A DNA stretch of 64,000 nt from Alphaproteobacteria bacterium 43-37 (lineage in GTDB: Bacteria > Pseudomonadota > Alphaproteobacteria > 43-37). The notes under the pieces are model-generated. The model did no database searches, had not been told where the DNA came from, and worked only from the letters and a program-made list of their open reading frames with translations. Both the position numbers and the translations under genes were made by a program. Location of the stretch: the NCBI GenBank assembly GCA_001897475.1, contig MKSY01000030.1, positions 1 through 64,000 of the forward strand, given 5' to 3'. How positions within the stretch are numbered: the stretch's first letter is position 1; every line of letters begins with the position of its first letter. Positions 26,760-34,853 of the stretch are shown here, piece after piece.

Positions 26760-27521
26760 TTAAGTCTTGGGGACGCTTTGAGGAGGCTCCCAAAGGCCCA
26801 CGCCCTGCTTTGGGCAATATTCATGGGCATGCAGAATCTTGGCGAGTCTGGCTTGATGCAGGGCATCCTCAGGTTTTAGGTTTGCTTTTGCGTAAGTGGT
26901 TAGTATCCGTTCCCAAGCGTCCGCAAGGCTTTTGTAGCCACTCAAGATGCTTTTGGCCTTAGTTTTGCCAATGCCAGGGCAGCCGGTGTATCCATCTACA
27001 ATGTCCCCTGAAAGGGTTTGCGTTAGAAAAGCTTCTTCAGCTTGTGACTTGGTAACTGTTTCAAGGCCCAACAGAGGCGTGAGTGGATTAAAGTGAGTCC
27101 CAGGGATTTGTTTAAAATCTTTATCCGAAGAAATCATAATGGTTTGGTGGCCATCCTCTTTAGTAGCCTCAATGCCAATCACATCATCCGCTTCCAAAGT
27201 TGGGATTTCCAGCGTTAGATAGGCCTTGGAAACCTCTTGTCTTAATACTTTCACCAAGACAGCTGGCTCCTTCAAGCGCCGCTGGGCTTTGTATCTTGGG
27301 CACAGCTTTTTGCGAAAGTTATCTTTATGTGATAAAGCCAGCAGAATGTTTTTAGCCTTAAATTGCTCCTGCCATTCTTTAATCGTTTTATGAATGCCTT
27401 CCAAGGCAATGTGTTGGTTGCCAAAAGACACCCAAAGGCCATCGCCCCAGTCTACATGCTCAGTTGCCCCATGGGCATGGCGATAGATCAGCATATCGCC
27501 ATCAATAAGTAGTTTAGTCAT
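26760..27521 (-). CDS. 5'-3' exonuclease (T7 gp6-like)
   Basis: This flap/5' exonuclease would remove primers and degrade host DNA. The 253 residues show the acidic metal-binding cluster LLIDGDMLIYRH at the N-terminus, EADDVIG (about 114-121), SSDKDFKQIPG and the helix-hairpin-helix GYTGCPGIGKTKAKSIL. Downstream of the polymerase, it is in the T7 position. Confidence 0.85.
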   Translation of the reverse strand: MTKLLIDGDMLIYRHAHGATEHVDWGDGLWVSFGNQHIALEGIHKTIKEWQEQFKAKNILLALSHKDNFRKKLCPRYKAQRRLKEPAVLVKVLRQEVSKAYLTLEIPTLEADDVIGIEATKEDGHQTIMISSDKDFKQIPGTHFNPLTPLLGLETVTKSQAEEAFLTQTLSGDIVDGYTGCPGIGKTKAKSILSGYKSLADAWERILTTYAKANLKPEDALHQARLAKILHAHEYCPKQGVGLWEPPQSVPKT

Positions 27522-27593
27522 TGTGTTATTGCCTTATTTAAAAGAAGAGAAGAGAAGAGATAAATCAGGGCGGTGGCTCTGCCGGCGGCGGCC

Positions 27594-29420
27594 TTAATGA
27601 GTTTCGGCCCATGAGGAGCCGACCTTATAGGACGCATCCAAAGGGCAGGCAAAGTTGAAGTGCTGGCCAGCAGCTTTGATAGCTTCCACGGCCTTTTGTC
27701 CAACAGTGTCAGCCAAATGAGGCAAAACCTCCATCTGCCATTCATCATGGACATTAGCCACAAAGGCATAGTCTTTGTTTAAGATGTATCCTTCCGCATC
27801 GAGGCTTTGTTTGAGCAGCACAAGTGCCTGCTTCATCAGCACAGCTCCTGCGCTTTGCAAAAGTGTGTTCAGGGCCGCGTGCTTGGAGCGCACATAAAGC
27901 TTTCGGCCATCAAGCCCTTTGAGGTATTTTCTTGTGGCTAGAGTTTGCTCAATTGCTTTGACGAGCTTTCCTAAGGCAGGAAGGTTCTTCTCAAACCGCC
28001 CCTTGGATTGTTTACCGAGACTAGTGTTACCGCCCAAGATTTCACCGAGCTTGGTAGACCCTGCGCCATAGATGTAGGCATAAAACCAAGTCTTTGCGAT
28101 ATCTCGTGACTCCGCCCCAATGGCTTGTTGGTTGACACTATGAATGTCTGTGCCAAAGGCCTGCCCACTTGTGGGCCCACTCGTGGGTTTCTCACCTTCA
28201 ATAACTGTTTTGATGTAAGCTCCATTGTCATAGGGAGCCATGTAGCCTGCCAAACAGCGCAGTTCCAAGGCCGCCGCATCACAGCCAACCAAGACAAAAC
28301 TTTGGGTTGGTATGAATAGATCACGGCATTCCTTGCCATAAGGCACATCATTGGCCGGAACCTGAGCGATGTTTGGGTTCGAGTGCGTCATCCGCCCCGT
28401 CACTGCACCATTGGTATTAACTTTCCCATGGATACGACCTTTGCGTTCAAGCTTTAACCAAGCCTGGTTGCCTTCAGCCAATTGGCCAAGGCGTTTTTCG
28501 ATCATAAGGTATTCGAGAAGTAATGGGATTGGTGGATAATCCAATGAGCCAAGACTCTGGCAATCCACTATGGGTTTGTTAGTTGGTGTGAGTTCCTTGG
28601 GTTTCCATCCATAAACAGTTTGCAGGCGATCGGCTATGTGATCACGGGAAGATGGGTTAAACGTGATCCACTCTCCTTTAGTAACAGGCACACCCGCAAC
28701 ATATCCTAAGCGTGTGTTATCGCGTTTGGGTACGAAGACATGCTCGTTGCCCCACCAAGGTGGGAAGAGCTCTTGGAGTGATGCTGTAAGGGCCTGCTTT
28801 TTATCCAACAGCTTCGTGTATAAAGACACAGCCTTGTCGACATCAAAGCAAAATCCTCGAGTTTCCTGAGCCTGAATGATTTTGGCTACTTCATGTTCAA
28901 GAGTGATTGACCGCTCGTCCCATTTCTGCTTCTCTAAGAATTGCCACAGCCTATGGGTGACAAAGGTATCTTGAATGCAATAGTCCAGCATTCCTTCTGA
29001 AAACACCGAAAAGTCCATATGGTTACCTTTGTGTACTTTTAGGCGGTGGCCCCAAGCTTCAAGAGAATGCCTTCCCCAGAGTTTCCTGGGCAGCTTGTGA
29101 AGATTATCTAAGGCGGCTGTGTCTGGAAACATCAGGCGAGACATCACAAGGGTATCTCTAATCTCACAAACAAATTCAGGTAAGCCATTTAATGATAAAC
29201 CAATGAGCTTTTCCAGCATGGGCAAGTCAAACCCAATAATATTATGACCAACCAAAAGCTCGCTAGTCTGAAGAGTTTGCTTTAAATCCTCAAACCCCGT
29301 CTCTTGTGTGAAGGTGACAATGTGATCAGGTATTTCAATGTTTCGCAAGACGACGCAAAATAACTGGCTGGCTTCAGGCAAAAGACCATCGCTTTCACAA
29401 TCCATGATCCATTGAGACAT
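27594..29420 (-). CDS. phage DNA polymerase, family A with 3'-5' exonuclease (T7 gp5-like)
   Basis: The 608-residue replicative polymerase has an N-terminal proofreading domain (MDCESDG, Exo I; VGHNIIGFDLPML, Exo II). The polymerase domain carries motif A GCDAAALELRCLAGY, motif B with RDIAKTWFYAYIYGAG and motif C NVHDEWQME. All catalytic acids are present. T7 polymerase needs host thioredoxin; whether this one does is not clear from sequence. Confidence 0.93.
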   Translation of the reverse strand: MSQWIMDCESDGLLPEASQLFCVVLRNIEIPDHIVTFTQETGFEDLKQTLQTSELLVGHNIIGFDLPMLEKLIGLSLNGLPEFVCEIRDTLVMSRLMFPDTAALDNLHKLPRKLWGRHSLEAWGHRLKVHKGNHMDFSVFSEGMLDYCIQDTFVTHRLWQFLEKQKWDERSITLEHEVAKIIQAQETRGFCFDVDKAVSLYTKLLDKKQALTASLQELFPPWWGNEHVFVPKRDNTRLGYVAGVPVTKGEWITFNPSSRDHIADRLQTVYGWKPKELTPTNKPIVDCQSLGSLDYPPIPLLLEYLMIEKRLGQLAEGNQAWLKLERKGRIHGKVNTNGAVTGRMTHSNPNIAQVPANDVPYGKECRDLFIPTQSFVLVGCDAAALELRCLAGYMAPYDNGAYIKTVIEGEKPTSGPTSGQAFGTDIHSVNQQAIGAESRDIAKTWFYAYIYGAGSTKLGEILGGNTSLGKQSKGRFEKNLPALGKLVKAIEQTLATRKYLKGLDGRKLYVRSKHAALNTLLQSAGAVLMKQALVLLKQSLDAEGYILNKDYAFVANVHDEWQMEVLPHLADTVGQKAVEAIKAAGQHFNFACPLDASYKVGSSWAETH

Positions 29421-29517
29421 GATCGTGCTCCATTTATTAAAGTGTTTTGATGAGCTTAAAGGGGGAGCAAACTTTGCCCCCCCTTTGCTCTTAAGCCTTT
29501 CAAACAGCCAAACGATG

Positions 29518-30351
29518 TCAATTGATTAAGTAGTCATCGTTGGGATCAGAGTTATTCATGAAACCGTAGCGCTCAGCTAATCCTAAAACACCTTTGGGTG
29601 TAACAACTGTTTGTGTTTTAGGTCTGCCATGATAATCAATGACCAGCTTGGTCTCAAACCACTTCTTCTGGACAAAGGTTTGTTTGGCCATGAGCGACTT
29701 ACCACACCGATATAAGAATCCATCCTCAATCAGCTGTTTAATAAGCCCATTGGGCGGAAGATCAAAGAGTTTGCCTAAGGCACGCAGGGGGTGATTTCCC
29801 TTCACATCTTTATAATTGTCATAAAATAACGCTTTGGGCTTAATAACCTCGTTTTCCTTTTGCAGCTTTATACAAGCTCCAACAACATATTGATGATGAA
29901 ACATCAATTCTTCATAGGTTTCAGGGATTTTGGTAAAGTCTGGAATTTTATGATGCAAGCTATAGCTGCCAGTCTTGCGAATGGATGGCAAGACTTCATT
30001 GGTAACCCATTTTCGAAAACGCCTAGCCTCTGGCTTATCGCTACGAATGATTAAGACGTAAAGACCAGATTCACTTATTGTTCTTAGTTTCTGTAATCCA
30101 CCAAGGGTTGGAGTCTGACTCCACCCCTTTTCATCTTCATCCAAGTTCTCAATGGATTTGTGTGGTGAGATTAAATTTAAGACACGTCCAACATCACTTA
30201 ATACAAACCATGGATCACCCTTATCATCAAGAGTAATGCGGACATTTTGACCTTCAAAAAGAAAAGTTTGCAAAGCTGAGGCGGTGCTATTAGAGGAAGA
30301 ATTGGCATAGGTGTTAGAGACACTGGTGCCAGGAAAATTTAGAATGGTCAT
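29518..30351 (-). CDS. BRO-N domain antirepressor-like protein
   Basis: The N-terminal BRO domain spans about residues 30-130 (WFVLSDVGRVLNL and RKWVTNEVLPSIRKTGSY). The C-terminal part (about 145-277) is a second DNA-binding-like region with GLIKQLIEDGFLYR. Such proteins act as phage antirepressors or regulators. Together with the 183-residue BRO protein nearby it may tune lysogeny. Confidence 0.75.
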   Translation of the reverse strand: MTILNFPGTSVSNTYANSSSNSTASALQTFLFEGQNVRITLDDKGDPWFVLSDVGRVLNLISPHKSIENLDEDEKGWSQTPTLGGLQKLRTISESGLYVLIIRSDKPEARRFRKWVTNEVLPSIRKTGSYSLHHKIPDFTKIPETYEELMFHHQYVVGACIKLQKENEVIKPKALFYDNYKDVKGNHPLRALGKLFDLPPNGLIKQLIEDGFLYRCGKSLMAKQTFVQKKWFETKLVIDYHGRPKTQTVVTPKGVLGLAERYGFMNNSDPNDDYLIN

Positions 30352-30417
30352 GAGTTTTAAATCCTTATTTTGTTGATTTGGTTGAAAAATATATTGCCTA
30401 GCTGGTTTGGGCTTAGG

Positions 30418-30708
30418 CTATGAGGTAAAAGCTTTGCCTGACGCTTTAAGGTCAGCCAAACAGGCCGCGTACCCCACAATGTCCATAAGGCTGTCATGGT
30501 GTTTAGGATCATGGGCAAGCCTGGCTATCTTTAAATCCATCATGCAGATGGCAACCTGGGCTGGAGTGACGGCCTGACCTAAAGTCAGGCTCCACCGTTT
30601 GGCAATATGGGTAAACAGCTCTTCAGCTGTCCCATATTGCTTCTTGCGATCCTCAAGCGTGCTTTGCACACGCTCAAGGAAACTTACATTTATTGTATAA
30701 TCAGGCAT
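30418..30708 (-). CDS. small phage protein, DUF6378-like
   Basis: The 96 residues read VQSTLEDRKKQYGTAEELFT and DLKIARLAHDPKHHDSLMDI, a pattern of a widespread small phage domain I associate with DUF6378. Its biochemical role is unknown to me. It sits between two BRO genes in the replication region. Confidence 0.55.
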   Translation of the reverse strand: MPDYTINVSFLERVQSTLEDRKKQYGTAEELFTHIAKRWSLTLGQAVTPAQVAICMMDLKIARLAHDPKHHDSLMDIVGYAACLADLKASGKAFTS

Positions 30709-30738
30709 GGTAACCTTTCAGTATCTCAAGAGTCATTT

Positions 30739-31290
30739 TTAGCAGACATAATCGATACCGAACTTCCAAGAGATGAGCTCATCAATGTCATGATACAGCT
30801 CAAACCTTTCCTTATGGCAGGCTTGGAGCAATTTTGCGGCTTCTCTTAACTCTTCAATTAACTCATTAATTTGAGCACGTAAGGTGTTAAAAGCCGCCTT
30901 ACGGATGGATGACAGCGCTTCTCCAAAAACCCATTCATAGAATCGATCAGCACTGGGTTTACGGCTTCTTAAAGCCAGATGGTAAACCCCAATCTCACTG
31001 ACCAGAGACACTGGCTTGCCGCCCTTCACCTTATCCGAAATAACGACGCACGTATGAGCCTCTTTAAGGGAATCTTTGGTATTCTTAAAAGTAGATAATC
31101 CCAGATAGTAACAAACGTCATCCAAAACAAACCAAACTGTCCCTTCATCATCTGTCATAGTATCAAGGGAAAAGCCAAACTTTTTGTTATGGATCGTTTT
31201 AAAGTGCTTTAATGGACGAGTATTATCTTGAATGCTGTAATTAGAACGATTATTGAGCTCACAATGAGCAATGGTATTAAGTCTTTTCAT
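30739..31290 (-). CDS. BRO-N domain protein
   Basis: The BRO-N domain covers about residues 35-140 (VWFVLDDVCYYLGLS, SEIGVYHLALRSRKPSADRF, YEWVFGEALSSIRKAA). The C-terminus is a short helical region. It is shorter than its 277-residue companion and lacks that second domain. Probably a transcription regulator of the prophage. Confidence 0.7.
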   Translation of the reverse strand: MKRLNTIAHCELNNRSNYSIQDNTRPLKHFKTIHNKKFGFSLDTMTDDEGTVWFVLDDVCYYLGLSTFKNTKDSLKEAHTCVVISDKVKGGKPVSLVSEIGVYHLALRSRKPSADRFYEWVFGEALSSIRKAAFNTLRAQINELIEELREAAKLLQACHKERFELYHDIDELISWKFGIDYVC

Positions 31291-31369
31291 GGATATTTTC
31301 CTTCTTAGGTTAAAGTTAAATCAGTTGAAAAACGCATTATGTCTTTGGTGGATTGTTGTTTTTATTGGG

Positions 31370-32968
31370 TTAAAAAACTGAGCTGGTTTCACTGGCCTGA
31401 GCACTTACTTCACTCAGCCTTCCGGTGGTCGGGTCATACTCCAATGTGGCGGCAAACCCCGTCTCGCCTTTGAAGCGATTCTTAAGAACTCTCAAAGTCA
31501 TGTAGTTGGAAGCTTCTGACTGCTGATCCCGCTCAAGGCCAATGACCATATCGCTGAGCTGAGCTACACCACCGCTGCCTCGAAGGTGAGACAGGCTAGT
31601 TACGCCACCTTCTTCATGAGGCTTTCCATCAATTCGACGAAGGTGTGACACAAGTATGAGGCTGATTTGCAGCTCCTCAACCAATGAGCGAAGGTTGGTC
31701 ATGGTCTGGTCAATCATTCGCCGCTCATCACCTCCAGCCAAACCAGAGATGACAATGGACAAGTGATCTAGGATAATGTGTTTGCAGTTTAGGCTTACCG
31801 CCATAAACCGAATCCGGTTCAGTAAGGTAGTGCTGTCCATCGAGCCAAAGTGATCGTAAAAGGCCATCTTTGGGATGATTTCTTCCCACACAGTCTTTGT
31901 GGCATCATTGGCTTCAAGTACACTATGAGGAGGCTGGTTCAGCTTAAGATGGATGAAAGAGGCCACCGTTTTGCCAAGGTTCTCTTCCAACGCAATGTAA
32001 CCAACCTTAAAGCCCTGAGTGACCAGGTGTAAGGCGATTTCCCTGCAAGCTTGGGATTTGCCAATGCCAGTGCCCGCACAAATGGTCACGATCTCTCCAA
32101 GGCGAATGCCGCCTGTCTTGCTGTTCAAGCCTTCAAAAGGATAGGCAGCAGAAGGTTTACCCTGAGACTCAAGAAGGTATTTCCACGTGTCTTTGCCATC
32201 CACAATGCCATCGGGTCGGTATTCTGAGGCTCGCCATATGGCATTGATGAGCTCAGAACCTCGAGTTGCCACAAGCATCTCATTAGCATCCTTGAGTGGC
32301 AATCTGCCAATAAAGACATGGCCTACCTTAAACAGCTGGGCACAGGATTGAGCTGCTTTAATGCCGGCCTCATCTTGATCGAACAACAACACGACACGCT
32401 CAAAGCCATTAAACCACTCAAGGTTTTCCTGAAGGCATTTGTAAGCGCTTTGCACTCCATTTGGGATCGATACCACAGGCCACTTATTATCAAAGGCTTG
32501 AGACATAGACAAAGCGTCAATCTCACCTTCGGTAACTACCACCATTTTACCAGACGACCAAAGATATTTGCCATACAGGGCCTTAGACCCAAGGTTACCG
32601 ATGACTTTAAAGGTCTTATCCTCAAACCGAAGCTTTTGACCTATCTTGCAACCAGCTTCATCAAAGTAGTTGGCAATATGGCATGCCCTGCCTTTATAGT
32701 GACCCACTTCATAGCGCCAAACCTTACAGGTTGCTTGAGTCAAGCCACGCTTGGGTAAAGCTTTGATGGTGCCTTGAATAAAAGGCAGGCTGTTGCTTTT
32801 ATCTACACCCTCAACCTCCCCAATTGAATCAGGCTGTTGACTGTATTGGCAGCCATAACAATAGCCATGGCCATCACTGTAGCGACCAAGATTATCCTTG
32901 CTGCCACACTTGGGACAAGGCTCATGACCGACAAAGTTTGAGGAAGAATGCGACGGTAAAGATGTCAT
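31370..32968 (-). CDS. phage DNA primase-helicase (T7 gp4-like)
   Basis: This bifunctional replication protein makes RNA primers and unwinds DNA ahead of the polymerase. The 532 residues hold an N-terminal zinc finger (CPKCG and CYGCQ, about 18-40), a TOPRIM primase core (VTEGEIDALSM, LLFDQDEAGIKAAQ) and a RecA-like hexameric helicase with Walker A AGTGIGKSQ and Walker B HIILDHLS. It overlaps the endonuclease gene by 4 bases. Confidence 0.92.
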   Translation of the reverse strand: MTSLPSHSSSNFVGHEPCPKCGSKDNLGRYSDGHGYCYGCQYSQQPDSIGEVEGVDKSNSLPFIQGTIKALPKRGLTQATCKVWRYEVGHYKGRACHIANYFDEAGCKIGQKLRFEDKTFKVIGNLGSKALYGKYLWSSGKMVVVTEGEIDALSMSQAFDNKWPVVSIPNGVQSAYKCLQENLEWFNGFERVVLLFDQDEAGIKAAQSCAQLFKVGHVFIGRLPLKDANEMLVATRGSELINAIWRASEYRPDGIVDGKDTWKYLLESQGKPSAAYPFEGLNSKTGGIRLGEIVTICAGTGIGKSQACREIALHLVTQGFKVGYIALEENLGKTVASFIHLKLNQPPHSVLEANDATKTVWEEIIPKMAFYDHFGSMDSTTLLNRIRFMAVSLNCKHIILDHLSIVISGLAGGDERRMIDQTMTNLRSLVEELQISLILVSHLRRIDGKPHEEGGVTSLSHLRGSGGVAQLSDMVIGLERDQQSEASNYMTLRVLKNRFKGETGFAATLEYDPTTGRLSEVSAQASETSSVF

Positions 32969-33396
32969 GATTCCTCCTCAACAATACTCTGTGTGATCCA
33001 GCTGTCAGGAACATCTTTTTCAGCGAACATAAAGCCATGCCTTTCGCACCATTTGGCATAAGTGGTTTTTGACCCCTTGGACAAAGGAGTAGAAGCATTT
33101 TGAAAGACAAACCGAATGTCCACATCAGGATGCTGTTGTTTGACAAGCAAGTGCTTGCGGCGATCCTGTGGCTTGAAAAACCCTTTGGCTTCCACTATCA
33201 AACCTGAGGGCAAGACAAAGTCTGGGGTGTAGGTTTGAACACTGTGGTAGACAAGGGATTTGGCCTCATAAGTAAAGGGAATGTTTTTAGCTAGTAAGCT
33301 TTTGGCGATCCCTTCTTCAAAGGCAGACCGATAGGGTTTAGAAAGAGACGGCTTCCTCTTCTGCCTTTTGGGCGCATTGGGCTGAATTCTCTTCAT
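32965..33396 (-). CDS. phage endonuclease I (T7 gp3-like Holliday junction resolvase)
   Basis: The resolvase cuts branched DNA during replication and packaging and digests host DNA. After the basic N-terminus comes the PD-(D/E)xK core: YTPDFVLPSGLIVEAKGFF with Asp, Glu and Lys in place. The start at 33396 is picked because AAGGAG lies six bases upstream; the frame opens at 33423. In either case the gene begins inside the end of the SSB gene, an overlap of about 60 bases. Confidence 0.85.
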   Translation of the reverse strand: MKRIQPNAPKRQKRKPSLSKPYRSAFEEGIAKSLLAKNIPFTYEAKSLVYHSVQTYTPDFVLPSGLIVEAKGFFKPQDRRKHLLVKQQHPDVDIRFVFQNASTPLSKGSKTTYAKWCERHGFMFAEKDVPDSWITQSIVEEES

Positions 33397-33937
33397 CCTC
33401 ATCTCCTTCACTCGTAAATCCAAAATACTGAGCGTCCATTTGTAATGATTGCGGTTCCTTTAAATTCAAGACCTGCACAGCTTTCAGACGAAGCGACACA
33501 CCATAGCCCAAGCCAGAGTTTGACCAGTAATTATAGGTATAAGAAACCTTCAGCTCAGACCCACTGCCAATAGCGACATCATAAGGCCGACCTGCTTCAT
33601 CAAAGATGACAGGACGAATGATGATGGGGTCTTTCCCATCCCGGATAATTTGAGCTTTGTTTCCAAACTTAAAGCTGATTTGACCAGTCTCTTGTCCATT
33701 CTGGTCGATCACCTTTTTGTAGGGAATGTTTTTTCGAACATTGGGGGAAATACCTTTGGATTGACGAAAAGCTTCCAGATTCGTTTCAAGTGTTTGAATA
33801 AGCTTCTGGGTCTCTTCATCTGAGAAGACCATGACAGCAACATATTCTCCAAGTTCATTGAATTTGGTGCTGGGATTTTGAATGGCTCCAAATAGGAGGG
33901 TTCCTTTGGGTGAGGTAAGAGGATTTTGTGTGGGCAT
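33338..33937 (-). CDS. single-stranded DNA-binding protein (T7 gp2.5-like)
   Basis: The 199-residue protein starts with PTQNPLTSPKGTLLFGAIQN and forms a likely OB fold. It ends with an acidic tail (SEGDEDEENSAQ) and a terminal Phe, the feature by which T7 gp2.5 contacts the polymerase and helicase. It is the first gene after the long intergenic region with the putative origin. Confidence 0.8.
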   Translation of the reverse strand: MPTQNPLTSPKGTLLFGAIQNPSTKFNELGEYVAVMVFSDEETQKLIQTLETNLEAFRQSKGISPNVRKNIPYKKVIDQNGQETGQISFKFGNKAQIIRDGKDPIIIRPVIFDEAGRPYDVAIGSGSELKVSYTYNYWSNSGLGYGVSLRLKAVQVLNLKEPQSLQMDAQYFGFTSEGDEDEENSAQCAQKAEEEAVSF

Positions 33938-33993
33938 AGAATGTGTGTCCTTTGTTTAAGAAATGTAAGGGTTTGGGTAAATTAAGATGAATG

Positions 33994-34018
33994 AAAAAGC
34001 GGCTCTTGAACGAGCCTT
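33994..34018 (-). terminator. putative rho-independent terminator ahead of the SSB gene
   Basis: On the minus strand GGCTC-GTTCAA-GAGCC is followed by GCTTTTT. It lies between the promoter-like repeats and the SSB start, where it could stop host polymerase or attenuate transcription. Confidence 0.5.
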
Positions 34019-34119
34019 TGTTTAAGATGGGTTTGTCATGAGACCTCCTTCCTTAAGAAGACATGGATGGTGATGAAGACATGAAGTATGATGACGAAGA
34101 AGGTGGTTGCTTGTAACAT

Positions 34120-34500
34120 GTTACTTGCAGCATGCCGCCTGTAGCAACCTTACCTTGTCTGTCTCAGCCGTAAGGCTGCAAGAGGAGACCTAAGACAGAA
34201 GGTTCATGTCACCTTCCTCTTTTTGCCTGTCTGCCTCATCGGGGTGTTTGGACTGGAGGGTAGAAAGACACCCTTCTTTTTTTCTGTCTCCTGCCTCGGC
34301 AGTGTCTGCCTCAGAGCAGTTCGACAGGTGTTTGGGTTTAAGGTGTGGGAGGCATCCTCCCTTTGTCTGCTGCCCCCGGCAGTGGCTGCCTTGGCAGTGT
34401 CTGCTGCGGAGCAGCTTGAGATGGTGTTCTGTGTCGTTTGAGGCTGCTTGCAGCCCTCGCCCTGCCTCCCGCTGGGCGGCTCGGGCCTCCAGCAGAACTC
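34120..34500. other. GC-rich stem-loop region without convincing gene
   Basis: This part is far richer in G+C than the flanks. It contains the hairpins CAGCC-GTAA-GGCTG, three CTGCC-N2/3-GGCAG stems, and GGGAGG-CAT-CCTCCC. An imperfect 29-bp direct repeat (34291-34319 and 34386-34414) matches at 25 of 29 positions. The two open plus-strand frames across it are low-complexity and have no ribosome site. It may encode structured RNA or belong to the replication origin. Confidence 0.5.
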
Positions 34501-34517
34501 GAAAGGGCTTAAGTTTG

Positions 34518-34586
34518 GTTTTAAAAAAATTAAAGCTTTTTAAAAATTAATTATAAGAAATTATAATATATTATAATTATTATAAA
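34518..34586. other. AT-rich segment of the putative phage replication origin
   Basis: Of 69 bases only 4 are G or C. It lies directly downstream, in minus-strand sense, of the promoter-like repeat array and downstream of the RNA polymerase gene. That is the layout of the T7 primary origin: tandem phage promoters next to an AT-rich stretch. Confidence 0.5.
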
Positions 34587-34648
34587 GGATGTCATTTTGA
34601 ATCAATTTTTGTTCCTCCCTTTAAGGGTTTGAATTAAAAAGGTGATTT

Positions 34649-34790
34649 ATTTCTCCTATACGGAGGAAGACCGTTTTCTCCAATACACTGGCCTATGTTA
34701 TTCGACTGACCTAGAGGGTTTTTTCTCCTATACGGAGGGAAGCTGCTTTCTCCTATACGCAGGGACGCTGTTTCTCCTATACGCGGCCCT
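34649..34790 (-). promoter_or_regulatory. array of five promoter-like repeats for the phage RNA polymerase
   Basis: On the minus strand the repeats share GTATAGGAGAAA: 34649-34666, 34674-34690 (variant TGTATTGGAGAAA), 34722-34740, 34747-34765 and 34771-34788. Spacing is 24-26 bp except one 46-bp step. The core resembles the T7 promoter end CTATAGGGAGA and points in the direction of the phage genes. They begin about 65 bases after the RNA polymerase stop. Confidence 0.55.
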
Positions 34791-34853
34791 AATTTTTGAA
34801 AGCCCCCTTTTCCAGTAAATAAGCCATTTTTTAAGGCACACTCTTTGTTTGGT

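Noticed and set aside
27518-27769. 83-codon minus-strand frame at the end of the DNA polymerase gene
   Set aside because: It lies inside the polymerase C-terminus in another frame, where the polymerase frame has motif C.
34206-34550. Open plus-strand frames of 114 and 72 codons in the GC-rich stem-loop region
   Set aside because: They are rich in Ser/Cys/Arg from the repeats, have no ribosome site and lie against the direction of the phage transcription unit.
34649-34790. Tandem repeats taken as a CRISPR array
   Set aside because: Repeats are only about 12-18 bp with spacing of 24-26 bp, so no spacers of CRISPR length exist and no cas genes are near.
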